Shown here: piece after piece, positions 1 through 8,173 of the stretch
Position numbering within the stretch: position 1 is the stretch's first letter
How the letters are laid out: each line of letters opens with the position of its first letter
NCBI RefSeq assembly: GCF_001751365.1
Contig: NZ_LJGT01000037.1
Location: 654,556 to 718,555, forward strand
Direction of reading: 5' to 3'
DNA from: Streptomyces abyssalis
GTDB lineage: Bacteria; Actinomycetota; Actinomycetes; Streptomycetales; Streptomycetaceae
DNA: 64,000 nucleotides
Made by a program: the position numbers and the translations under genes
Notes under the pieces: model-generated
The model's input: the letters and a program-made list of their open reading frames with translations, nothing else
Databases searched by the model: none
What the model was told of the DNA's origin: nothing

Positions 1-1
1 C

Positions 2-1009
2 CCGCGTGGTGACGGGCGGTTTCCGCAGTACAGTCCGCTGACCGACCGGCGTATCGGTGAGGATCTGCGGACCACGGCTGCCGATGTGGTCATCGGCACG
101 CGTCCGGGGCTCAACGCGCACATCGCCCGGCAGACCCGCCGGGGTCCGGCGCGTGTGGGGCAGGAGCATTTGACGCTTGCCACGCATCCGGCGCGGCTGA
201 AGCTGATGCTCCGTGGTACGTATCCGCGGCTGGATGCGGTCACGACGGTGACGGAGGCCGACGCGCGTGATTACCGCAGGATTCTGCGGCTGCCGGGGGT
301 GCGGATCGAGGCGCTGCCCAACAGCGTTCCCGAACCGGACGTCCGTCCTGCGGACGGCACGGGGAAGTGGGTTGTGGCGGCGGGGCGGCTTGCTCCGGCG
401 AAGCGGTATGACGTGTTGATACGTGCTTTCGCCAGGGTTGTGGCCGAGCGGCCCGACTGGGGTCTGCGTATCTACGGCAGCGGGCGTGAGCGGGAGAAGC
501 TGCGTTTGCTGATCGGTGAACTGGGTCTCTACAACCATGTGTTCCTGATGGGGCCGGCGCATCCGATCGAGGCGGAGTGGGCCAAGGGGGCGATCGGGGC
601 GGTCACGTCGAGTCTGGAGTCCTTCGGGATGACCATTGTCGAGGCGATGCGGTGCGGGTTGCCGGTCGTGGCGACCGATTGTCCGCACGGGCCGGGTGAG
701 ATCATCCGTGACGGTGTCGACGGGCTTCTGGCGCCGGTGGGGGATGAGTCCGCGATCGCGGGCGCGCTGCTGCGGCTGATGAACGACGACGCGCTGCGGC
801 AGCGTATGAGCCGGGCTGCGCTGGCGGCCTCGTCCCGGTTCGACCCGGCGCAAGTGGGCGCGCGTTACGAGGACTTGCTGACCGCCCTCGTCAACCGCCG
901 CGGCGGCGCCGTGCACAGGGCACGCGGAGCACTGCTCGGCGGCGCCTACGCGAGCAAGGAAGCGGTCCGGCTGGGAACGGGATACGTCCTCAGAGGAGCA
1001 CGGAGATGA
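2..1009 (+). CDS. Glycosyltransferase family 4 protein, 5' end missing
   Basis: The frame is open from the left edge of the window, so the true start lies upstream; the first internal start candidate is the GTG at 86. The visible 335 residues carry the C-terminal GT-B half of a family-4 glycosyltransferase: a VVAAGRLAPAKRYD strand/helix, YGSGRE, and the donor-binding ESFGMTIVEAMRCGLPVV segment with the E-x7-E pattern, followed by a GPGEII loop. Such enzymes transfer a sugar from a nucleotide donor to a cell-surface glycan or a small molecule in the cytoplasm. The stop overlaps the next ATG (ATGA at 1006), indicating translational coupling. Acceptor and donor cannot be told from sequence. Confidence 0.88.
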   Translation, partial: PRGDGRFPQYSPLTDRRIGEDLRTTAADVVIGTRPGLNAHIARQTRRGPARVGQEHLTLATHPARLKLMLRGTYPRLDAVTTVTEADARDYRRILRLPGVRIEALPNSVPEPDVRPADGTGKWVVAAGRLAPAKRYDVLIRAFARVVAERPDWGLRIYGSGREREKLRLLIGELGLYNHVFLMGPAHPIEAEWAKGAIGAVTSSLESFGMTIVEAMRCGLPVVATDCPHGPGEIIRDGVDGLLAPVGDESAIAGALLRLMNDDALRQRMSRAALAASSRFDPAQVGARYEDLLTALVNRRGGAVHRARGALLGGAYASKEAVRLGTGYVLRGARR

Positions 1010-1974
1010 CCGGGCACTCCCCGGGCACCGCGTTGCGCGGTGCGACGGCGACCGCCACGCCGGCGGACGGTTCGCCTTCTCGCCGCGCACGTGCCGACTG
1101 CACCGCCGACCGCGCCGGAGGCCTCACCTTCGACGTGCGGCTGACCGGCAGGCAGGCGGCACGCCCGCCTGCCGACGCGGCGCTGCTGCTGCGCCTGCGC
1201 AAACGTCAGGGACCGGCGGACACCGTACGGCTGCCGCTCGCCCCCGCCGCTGCGGACGGCAGACTGCGTGCCGTGCTGCCCGGCACGATGTGGCTCCAGG
1301 AGGGGCGCTGGGACGCCTGCCTCGTCCTCGGCGACGGGAAGCCGCGGCGGCTGCTGCCCGGGGTCCACGATCTGCGTGCCCTCATCGACCGTGTGCCCTG
1401 CGGGGAGCGCACCTGGCTGGGTGTGCGCATTCCGTACGCCACCAAGTACGGGAATCTCACCGTCCGTTCCTGGCTGCGCGAGCCCCACGCGGAGTGCGGA
1501 CCACTGCGCGTCGCCGACGGGAGCATGGTCCTGCGGGGCACGCTCCACGGCGCCCGGCTCTCGCCCGGCGCATGCCTGGAGGCGCACCCCCGCGACTCGG
1601 CGGCTCCGCCCGTGAGCGTGCCGGTGCCGCTGGACGGGCAGGACGCCGCAGCCGAGAGCGCGCCGTCACCGGGACGAGGCTCCGGCGAAGTCGTCACCGG
1701 CAAGCGGCGGCCGGCGTCGGTCTTCACCGCCCGGCTGCCGCTCGACGCGCTTCCCCCAGGGCGCCGGGTGTGGAACCTGTGGCTGCGTCCGTCCGCCGAT
1801 GAGGGACCGGTCCGTCTCGCGCGGATACTCGACGACGTCGCGGACAAGAAGCGGATCTTCAGCTATCCGCCGCAGCACGTGACGGGGCCCGGGGGTTCCA
1901 CCCGCTCGGTCAGGCCGTACTACACGCTCGACAACGACCTGTCGGTGCGCGTGAGTTGCGAGGACCAGGGATGA
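1006..1974 (+). CDS. Hypothetical glycosyltransferase-partner protein
   Basis: This 322-residue protein starts at an ATG overlapping the upstream stop, with GGAG just before it inside the upstream gene. I see no signal peptide, membrane segment or catalytic motif I can name. The composition (repeated short hydrophobic beta-type stretches such as ADAALLLRLRKR and GRWDACLVLGD) suggests a beta-rich fold. A second segment (about residues 130-190, with YATKYGNLTVRSWLR) recalls the accessory beta domain found after family-4 and family-2 glycosyltransferases in teichoic-acid-type systems, but that is inference. Coupling to the glycosyltransferase is the best clue: it probably acts on the same glycan. 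Confidence 0.8.
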   Translation: MTGHSPGTALRGATATATPADGSPSRRARADCTADRAGGLTFDVRLTGRQAARPPADAALLLRLRKRQGPADTVRLPLAPAAADGRLRAVLPGTMWLQEGRWDACLVLGDGKPRRLLPGVHDLRALIDRVPCGERTWLGVRIPYATKYGNLTVRSWLREPHAECGPLRVADGSMVLRGTLHGARLSPGACLEAHPRDSAAPPVSVPVPLDGQDAAAESAPSPGRGSGEVVTGKRRPASVFTARLPLDALPPGRRVWNLWLRPSADEGPVRLARILDDVADKKRIFSYPPQHVTGPGGSTRSVRPYYTLDNDLSVRVSCEDQG

Positions 1975-2005
1975 GTGTCCCCGGAAGCGGGCGCTGAGCG
2001 GGAAG

Positions 2006-2027
2006 GGGCCCGGGTTGTCCGGGGCCC
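2006..2027. terminator. GC-rich hairpin between convergent genes
   Basis: A near-perfect stem (GGGGCCCGG / CCGGGGCCC with one extra G) lies 30 bp after the 1974 stop and 50 bp before the stop of the opposite-strand CBM2 gene. It has no T-run. Position suggests a terminator for the rightward pair. Confidence 0.4.
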
Positions 2028-2079
2028 GGCAGGAGCGCGTGCCCGGTCGCGATCCGGGCCAGTGTCCCGGTCCGCGTTC

Positions 2080-2982
2080 TCACAGGACGCGGCAGGTTAG
2101 CTGCGGCGGGGGAGTGCCGCTGCCGGTGGCCTCGAAACCGAACGAGGCCTCGCCGGTGGTGGCGATCTCCGCGTTGGTGTCCACGTTGCGGGCCGTGACG
2201 GACTTCCCCGACTCCCGCATCTCGGCGTTCCAGTGCTTGACCAGCCGCTGGTCGCCGTTCCAGGTCCAGCTCACCTCCCAGCCGTCGATGCGCTGCCCGG
2301 AGTGGTTCGTGATCCTCACCGTCGCGCTGAAGTTCTCCCACTGGCTGTCGACCTGCCAACTGGCCGCGCAGCCCGGGCTGCCCGTCTGCCCGCCGCCCGC
2401 CTCGCCGGGGGCGGGTGTGCCGGGGCGGGGCGGCGTGGCGCTCGGCCGCGGTTCACCGGTGTGTCCGGCCTCGCGCTTCTGCTCAGGGGACTTGGACGGC
2501 TCGGGCTTCTTCTTGTCGTCGGTGGCACGGCCGGACGGCGCCGCGTCGGTGCCGCCGTCCGGAGGCGGGAGGGGCAGCCTGGCGTCGGGAACGGGAGCGG
2601 CGGCGCCGGTGTCCCGGGCGAAGGGCCACGCTCCGGTCTGATGGAGGACGACCCCGGTGAGCAGGAGCACCGCCACCGCACCGCTCACCGGCACGACGAG
2701 AGCCGTGTGGCGGCGGCAGCGCTGCCCCATGCGGGCCGTCCAGCGCCGCAGCGGGGAGAACCGGGACAGTGGCTCGCTGCCCCCGCCCGGCCCGTCTGCC
2801 CCGGCCGGAGAATCCAGGACCTCGCGCACCGACCCCGTCAGGACGGCGGGTGCCTCCACCATGTGGGCCGGTATGTCGGCGTAGGGGCGCACGAGCGGCG
2901 GCTCGGACGCCTGGGGTGTCGTGTTCCCCTCGCCGTCCTTCCCGTTGGCGACGGCGGGGGTTTCGGAGTCTTCCGTGCTCAA
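2080..2982 (-). CDS. Membrane-anchored protein with C-terminal CBM2 domain
   Basis: I place the start at TTG 2982 because a GGAGGG box sits about 8 bases upstream; a longer open frame to 3147 has no such site. The 300-residue product has a cytoplasmic, Pro/Glu-rich N-terminus, one membrane segment (about 94-113), a long Pro/Ser/Lys-rich linker (120-200) and a C-terminal carbohydrate-binding module of family 2 (about 205-300) with the expected Trp residues (SWQVDSQW, GWEVSWTW) and Cys residues at each end of the module. There is no catalytic domain. It likely displays a cellulose- or chitin-type binding module on the outer membrane face. It is transcribed in the same direction as the sigma-like LamG protein upstream, also a carbohydrate-domain protein, so the two may act together. 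Confidence 0.82.
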   Translation of the reverse strand: MSTEDSETPAVANGKDGEGNTTPQASEPPLVRPYADIPAHMVEAPAVLTGSVREVLDSPAGADGPGGGSEPLSRFSPLRRWTARMGQRCRRHTALVVPVSGAVAVLLLTGVVLHQTGAWPFARDTGAAAPVPDARLPLPPPDGGTDAAPSGRATDDKKKPEPSKSPEQKREAGHTGEPRPSATPPRPGTPAPGEAGGGQTGSPGCAASWQVDSQWENFSATVRITNHSGQRIDGWEVSWTWNGDQRLVKHWNAEMRESGKSVTARNVDTNAEIATTGEASFGFEATGSGTPPPQLTCRVL

Positions 2983-3252
2983 GGGGTCTCCCTCCGATGA
3001 CGTTCGCAGAAACACCGGCGAGGAACCATCCGCGGGTCGCGGGGAGACTCCCTTCGGGGTGGAGCAGATTACTCCGGGACTCCCCTTGACTGGCTGGTTA
3101 CCGATCAGTGTCCACAGCACTGGAATTTCCGACCGGAAACTGAACACCGCAGCGGCGTGGCCGGGGAAGCCGTGACGATGAAGCCCGGCACTCGAATCCC
3201 TGACGCCCGGGGCTCTGACGCCCGAATCCCTGAACGCCGCCTGCGAGCCGTA
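2983..3252. other. 270-bp gap with short direct repeats
   Basis: No gene is visible. The stretch near 3195-3240 repeats CCTGACGCCCG-like units two to three times. It lies between two leftward genes and probably contains the promoter of the CBM2 gene. Confidence 0.4.
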
Positions 3253-5133
3253 TCAGTCCTTTCCGTCTGCCAGTTCCTTGGCCTCCGCGCCCGTGAGCGC
3301 CCGGGGGTACGCCCGCACCTCGGCGATGGTCCCTTCGAAACCGCGGATGAACCGGTCACCCAACTGGGCTTTGCCCACGGCGAATTCGCCCTCCGAGCTG
3401 CTGTCGCCCTCGCGGGCGACGGAGCCTTCGAGGTCCCCGTCGACGTACAGGCGTATTCGCTCGTCGGCTGCGTCCCAGACGCCGGTCAGCGACGTCCAAC
3501 GGCCCGCGCGGGGAGCGGAGTCGGACTCTGCCTCGTCGGCGGGGGAGGTCTGGGAGTCCGCCGTGTGCATGCGCATCTCCCAGCGGTCCTCCAGCGCGTC
3601 GTACTGGAGCTGGAAGGAGCTGATCTCGTCTCCGTCCTGGCTGGCGACGGTCTGGTACGCGTCCGTGTCCGCCAGCTTCACGCGAGCCGACACCGAGAAG
3701 CTCTTGTCGGTGTCGAGGACGGGCCCTGGCGAGGTCACCGACTGCTGCCCGAAGAACTCCAGCCCGCCGTCCTTTAGCGGCTTCGGCCGAGGGTCGCCGG
3801 CGGGTGTCCCGTCATGGCCGTTGCCCGAACGGTCCCCGGCCACACCGCCGTTGCCGTCCTTGCCGTCGTCGAAGAGCCACTCCAGGGCCGCGCCCCGTAC
3901 GGAGGGCGAGGGGGCGGGGGAGGAGGGCTGCCGGTTCCCCTTCCCGTCGCGTGGCGGCCCGACGTCACCGTTCCCCGGCTCGGACGGGGACGGTGACGGG
4001 GAGTCCTCTCCGGAGCCCGACGGCCCGGGATCGCGGGGCTCGGAGGGGGACTGGGCGTCCTTCGAAGGCACGTCACCGGCGAGTTCCGACAGCTTCGGCC
4101 CGACCCCCTGCGCGTACGCGAACGCCACCGCCGCGGAACACACACCCACGGCGGCGACCGCCTTCGTGAGCCGGCGGCCCCGCATCCGGTCCCGGCTGCG
4201 CATCCGCTCCCGGCCGCGGACCCGCGCGGGAGCGACGGTCCCGGCCGTGGCTGACGCCGCGGACATGTCGACGCGGCGCCTGCCTGCCCGTCCGATCACC
4301 GGTATCTCGATGGTCGTGGACGCCCATTCGCCGCGCCGTGACTCGGCGTACTGCGGACCGCCCCAGGGCAGCAGCGCATGCGAGAGGAGGCCGCCGAAGT
4401 CCGTGTGCATACGCTTCAGATCGGCGACGGCCCGGGCGCAGTACCCACACCTGTCCAAGTGCTCGATCACATCGTCCGTGTTGCCGCCCCGCTGGTCGGC
4501 GTAGGCCATGACCATGCGGTGGAAGTGGCGGCAGTCGTCGGCCATTCCGGACAGATGGATCTGCTCGTATGCGTAGTAGAAGTCCCTGTGGGCCCGCCGG
4601 ATCAATACGGGCACTTCCTGCGACTCCGAAGAGCCGGCGCCCAGCAGCCGGCCTGTCTCGTCGCCGCCGGCGCGCTCCACGAGGTGATGCCACAGCACCG
4701 TCTGCAGGCCGGCCGAGAGCGAGCTGAACGTGCGGGCGGTCGCGGAGCCGCGGTGGAGGAAGGGGACGGCACCGCCACGCCACGGGGGTTCATCGGGAGA
4801 GGGCTGCGCCTGCGCTGTCAGCCACACCGCCAACTCGGGGTCGAGCAGGCCACCTTGCCCTGCCTCCGCCATCCCGGCCGCGGCCCACAGCACCGTCGCG
4901 AGAACCTGTGGGCGTACCGCTCCGATCGAGATTCCGCCGGGAGAAGCCGCCAGATGCCAGGTGCGGCGCGCGAGTTCGTCCGCGAAACCGGAATCTCTCA
5001 GACACAAGCCCGCGAATTCGTGCACGGCGTCGAAGTGCCGCTCTTGCACTGCAGCAATCGCGGCGCCGGCCGGCTCCCCGCCGTAACGGGCGAGCTCCAC
5101 GAGCTCAGCGTCAGAGAACCACTCGAATTCCAT
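3253..5133 (-). CDS. ECF sigma-like / zinc-finger / TM / LamG fusion protein
   Basis: Start chosen at ATG 5133, 8 bases after GGGGGA; 626 residues. Residues 7-60 (SDAELVELARYGG, then ERHFDAVHEFAGLC and ADELARRTW) look like sigma-70 region 2 of an ECF factor, and 140-190 (QTVLWHHLVER, RRAHRDFYYAYE) like a degenerate region 4. Residues 225-232 form an H-x3-C-x2-C zinc-finger motif as in anti-sigma domains. A membrane segment lies at about 324-342, followed by a Pro/Ser-rich linker and a LamG/concanavalin-like domain (about 416-626; WLFDDG, GRWTSLTGVWD, LYVDGDLEG). ECF groups with such tethered C-terminal extensions are known in actinobacteria, which supports a membrane-held sigma factor sensing extracellular glycan. 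Whether the degenerate sigma regions still bind polymerase is open. Confidence 0.75.
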   Translation of the reverse strand: MEFEWFSDAELVELARYGGEPAGAAIAAVQERHFDAVHEFAGLCLRDSGFADELARRTWHLAASPGGISIGAVRPQVLATVLWAAAGMAEAGQGGLLDPELAVWLTAQAQPSPDEPPWRGGAVPFLHRGSATARTFSSLSAGLQTVLWHHLVERAGGDETGRLLGAGSSESQEVPVLIRRAHRDFYYAYEQIHLSGMADDCRHFHRMVMAYADQRGGNTDDVIEHLDRCGYCARAVADLKRMHTDFGGLLSHALLPWGGPQYAESRRGEWASTTIEIPVIGRAGRRRVDMSAASATAGTVAPARVRGRERMRSRDRMRGRRLTKAVAAVGVCSAAVAFAYAQGVGPKLSELAGDVPSKDAQSPSEPRDPGPSGSGEDSPSPSPSEPGNGDVGPPRDGKGNRQPSSPAPSPSVRGAALEWLFDDGKDGNGGVAGDRSGNGHDGTPAGDPRPKPLKDGGLEFFGQQSVTSPGPVLDTDKSFSVSARVKLADTDAYQTVASQDGDEISSFQLQYDALEDRWEMRMHTADSQTSPADEAESDSAPRAGRWTSLTGVWDAADERIRLYVDGDLEGSVAREGDSSSEGEFAVGKAQLGDRFIRGFEGTIAEVRAYPRALTGAEAKELADGKD

Positions 5134-5546
5134 GCCGTCGATCCCCCATCGGCCAAGGCGCCACAACCGCGGCGGAACCCCGTGGCCTCACACAGACGAG
5201 TGGGTGAGGCTCCGGGTCCGAATCGACCGGCCCGGCGAGTCCTACCAGGCCGGCGGACCGCATCGTCCGCACGCTGCCCTCCCCACGCTAGTGCAGCCTT
5301 CCGCCTCCGGCCCGTCCCGGCAAAGGATTTGGCACACCCCGACAACTCCTCTCACCACGCACAGCGCCCCATACGGGCACGTACTGCCATTTCCCGGCCG
5401 GGGCCGAGCCGGCCCGGCTGCTCGCCGGCAAGGCATCGATAAGACCGTGGGCACCATCGATTTTTTCCTCTGGTTGGGACCGGAACGGCCACCTACGCTG
5501 CTGCGCACTCCCGGCTACCGGGATCCCCGCCGATGTAGGAGCACCG
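5134..5546. promoter_or_regulatory. Divergent promoter region, sigma-LamG gene and MHS transporter
   Basis: This 413-bp gap separates genes that diverge. It holds no credible coding sequence. A T-rich patch at 5457-5475 (ATCGATTTTTTCCTC) stands out from the GC-rich background and lies about 80 bp before the transporter start, so the transporter promoter is likely there. No operator is obvious. Confidence 0.4.
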
Positions 5547-6890
5547 ATGGCAGCCACGCTTGCGGATGACCGGACGACGCAAAAAGGTCTACGACGCAGT
5601 GTCATCGCCGGGTCCATCGGCGTCCTCGTCCACTGGTTCGACTGGGCGGTCTACGCCTACATGGCCACGACGATGGCGGACATCTTCTTCCCCAACCAGG
5701 ACGGCACGGCCAGTCTTCTCTCCGTTTTCGCCGTCTTCGCCGTCGCATTCTTCGTCCGGCCTCTCGGATCGGTCATCTTCGGACACCTGGGCGATCGCTA
5801 CGGCCGCAAGAAGACTCTTTCTCTGGTCATCATTTCCATGGCCGCCGGAACTCTGCTTCTCGGTCTGATTCCGAGCTACGACACGATCGGTCTGCTGGCA
5901 CCGGTGCTCCTCGTCGTCGCCCGGATCATCCAGGGTCTCGCCGCCGGCGGTGAGTTCGGGTCCGCGGCCGCCTTCCTCGCGGAGTACGCGCCGGCGAAGC
6001 GCCGCGGTCTGGGGACCTCCTCCATCGAGATCGGCTCCGTCCTCGGCTTCCTGCTCGCGTCCTTCGTCGTGTGGGCGCTCCACACGACGATGAGCGAGGC
6101 GGCGATCCTCGACGACGGCTGGCGCATCCCCTTCCTCCTGACGGTTCCGCTGGCCCTCGTCGGCCTGTACATCCGCCTCAAGGTCGAGGACACCCCGGAG
6201 TACCGCGCTCTGGAGGAGCTCGACACCGTCCCGGCGTCGCCCGTCACCGAGGTCTTCAAGAGCAACCGCAGGCAGTTCTTCCAGACCATCGGCATCGAGA
6301 CGTTCATGAACTGCACGTTCTACGTGGTGCTCGTCTACCTCCTCACGTACCAGGAGGAGATCGTGGGGCTGCACGCCGATCAGGCCGCCCTGCTGTCGAC
6401 CGTCGCGTCACTGGTGGCCATCGCTCTCATCCCGCTGTCGGGCGCCGCCTCCGACCGCGTCGGGCGCAAGCCGGTCCTGCTGAGCGCCGCCGTGCTGCTC
6501 ATGGCGGGGGCCGTACCCCTGTTCCTCCTCATGCGCCAAGGCTCCGGGTCCGCCGCCTTCGCGGCGACCGCCGGCCTCGCCGCCATCCTGGCGGTCATCC
6601 TCGGCACGCACTCCGCGACCGTCGCCGAACTCTTCCCCACGCGCACCCGGCAGAGCGGCCTGTCCATGGCGTACGCCATTGCCGGAGCCTTCTTCGCCGG
6701 CACCCTGCCGTACCTCAACACCTGGCTGATCTCGGTGACGGACGACCCGATGGTCCCGGCGTACACCCTCATCGTCGTCGGCATCGTGGGCCTCCTGACC
6801 GTTCTGACGATCCCGGAGACCAAGGGCACCGACCTCCTCCACGAGTCGGACAAACCATCAGGAGAGCGACTTTCCGCACCTCTAGACTGA
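5547..6890 (+). CDS. MFS transporter, metabolite:H+ symporter (MHS) family
   Basis: The 447-residue product has 12 predicted membrane segments and the MHS-family signatures: HWFDWAVYAYM in the first segment, the loop motif GHLGDRYGRKK between segments 2 and 3, and a second SDRVGRKP copy after segment 8. MHS proteins import organic acids, betaines or related small metabolites by proton symport. GTAGGAG lies 7 bases before the ATG. It opens a ten-kilobase stretch rich in amide- and imine-handling enzymes, with a LysR regulator immediately downstream, so it probably imports the substrate of that pathway. Confidence 0.9.
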   Translation: MAATLADDRTTQKGLRRSVIAGSIGVLVHWFDWAVYAYMATTMADIFFPNQDGTASLLSVFAVFAVAFFVRPLGSVIFGHLGDRYGRKKTLSLVIISMAAGTLLLGLIPSYDTIGLLAPVLLVVARIIQGLAAGGEFGSAAAFLAEYAPAKRRGLGTSSIEIGSVLGFLLASFVVWALHTTMSEAAILDDGWRIPFLLTVPLALVGLYIRLKVEDTPEYRALEELDTVPASPVTEVFKSNRRQFFQTIGIETFMNCTFYVVLVYLLTYQEEIVGLHADQAALLSTVASLVAIALIPLSGAASDRVGRKPVLLSAAVLLMAGAVPLFLLMRQGSGSAAFAATAGLAAILAVILGTHSATVAELFPTRTRQSGLSMAYAIAGAFFAGTLPYLNTWLISVTDDPMVPAYTLIVVGIVGLLTVLTIPETKGTDLLHESDKPSGERLSAPLD

Positions 6891-6957
6891 GCAGCACCGA
6901 CAGGCGGGCCGGCAGCCCGGCCCCCCGGCCGGTGCACCGTGACGGACGGGAGTGCCC

Positions 6958-7869
6958 ATGCTCAGCGTGACCCTGCGACAGCTCGACTACCTGGTCGCAG
7001 TCGCCGAGCACGGAACGGTCACCGCCGCGGCGCAGGCACTCCATCTCTCGCAGTCGACGGTTTCGACGGCGATCGCCGACCTCGAGCACATCCTCAAGAT
7101 CAGCCTCTTCGTGCGGCACCCGCGCGGACTCTCGCTCACCCGTGACGGCGAGATGGTCCTCGCCGAGGCCAGGCGCCTGCTGCGGGACGCGGCGAGCCTC
7201 GAACGGCGTGCGGCCGGCCTGAGCGGGGAGTTGGCGGGGGAGCTGCACATCGGGTGCTACTCGACGATCGCGCCCCTCCTCCTTCCCGCCGTCGTCACCG
7301 AGTTCATGCTCCATTACCCGGCCGTGGACGTGAACTTCTCGGAAGGGTCGCAGCACGTGCTCCTGGAACAGATGGACCAGGGCAGAAGCGACGTGGCGGT
7401 CATGTATGCGTACCGCTTCCGCAACCACCTGACGGATCTCGGCCACACCGCCACCAAGCTGACGGCGGTGCCTCCGTACGTCCTGCTGCATCCGGAGCAC
7501 CGCCTCGCCCAGGCGGAGTCCATCGCCTTGCGTGATCTGGCCGAGGACCCCTACATCCTCTTCGACCTGGAGCCGGGCGGGCAGTACTTCCTGTCCGTCT
7601 TCGACGCGGAGGGCGTGAACCCCGATATCCGCTTCCGCACGCCCAATTCCGAGCTCGTGCGCTGCCTGGTCGCCAGGGGCGCGGGCTACTCGTTGCTGAG
7701 CCAGCGGCCGAAGACGACGGTCAGCTATGAGGGTCTGCCGTACGTGACCAAGGAACTCAGCGCCAGACACGAGGGACTGGACGTCGTCGCGGTCACGCCG
7801 GGAGACCGCGTGCGCAGCAAGCGGGTCGTGGCTTTCATCGAGATGGCCGTGGGTCTCCTCAGGCCGTAG
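6958..7869 (+). CDS. LysR-family transcriptional regulator
   Basis: The 303-residue product (ATG 6958 after GGACGGGAG; GTG 6952 is an alternative) has an N-terminal winged helix (about 4-62: RQLDYLVAVAEHGTVTAAAQ, then LHLSQSTVSTAIADLE) and a full LysR effector-binding domain (about 90-300). It follows the MHS transporter by 67 bp in the same direction and precedes the flavin monooxygenase gene by 304 bp. Family knowledge: LysR regulators bind a pathway metabolite and activate adjacent catabolic genes. Inferred targets are the genes from 5.5 to 11.8 kb and perhaps the leftward operon at 12.8-15.2 kb. Confidence 0.9.
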   Translation: MLSVTLRQLDYLVAVAEHGTVTAAAQALHLSQSTVSTAIADLEHILKISLFVRHPRGLSLTRDGEMVLAEARRLLRDAASLERRAAGLSGELAGELHIGCYSTIAPLLLPAVVTEFMLHYPAVDVNFSEGSQHVLLEQMDQGRSDVAVMYAYRFRNHLTDLGHTATKLTAVPPYVLLHPEHRLAQAESIALRDLAEDPYILFDLEPGGQYFLSVFDAEGVNPDIRFRTPNSELVRCLVARGAGYSLLSQRPKTTVSYEGLPYVTKELSARHEGLDVVAVTPGDRVRSKRVVAFIEMAVGLLRP

Positions 7870-8173
7870 GTATTGAGGTAACCGAAGGGACCTACGGAAA
7901 TCCGTTCTGGATGACGGGACCCCTTCCTCCATACGGTGGTGAACGGCTCCCCGGGGCGACGTCTTCGAGGCGGAGAGGTGCCACGTGCTGCGCAAGCGGC
8001 AGAGCTCGTCGAGTTCCCGGGTGCCGGGACGTCCGCACCGCCGGGCAGGCCCGGACGGCAGGCGCCCCTCACTCCACCTCGCCTCTGCCGTCGCCGGTGG
8101 CGACACGAAGTGAGTTCCTCCCGTACGAGTCGCCGGCCGGCGGGTGCAACCGATGAACCGAGTGGAGGTACGG
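7870..8173. promoter_or_regulatory. 304-bp gap with small palindrome before FMO gene
   Basis: No gene is seen. ACGGA-AA-TCCGT, a perfect 12-bp palindrome, lies at 7894-7905 within an A/T-richer stretch just after the LysR stop. It is a candidate operator or LysR half-site for the operon beginning at 8174; no clear T-N11-A box pair was identified beyond this. Confidence 0.35.
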
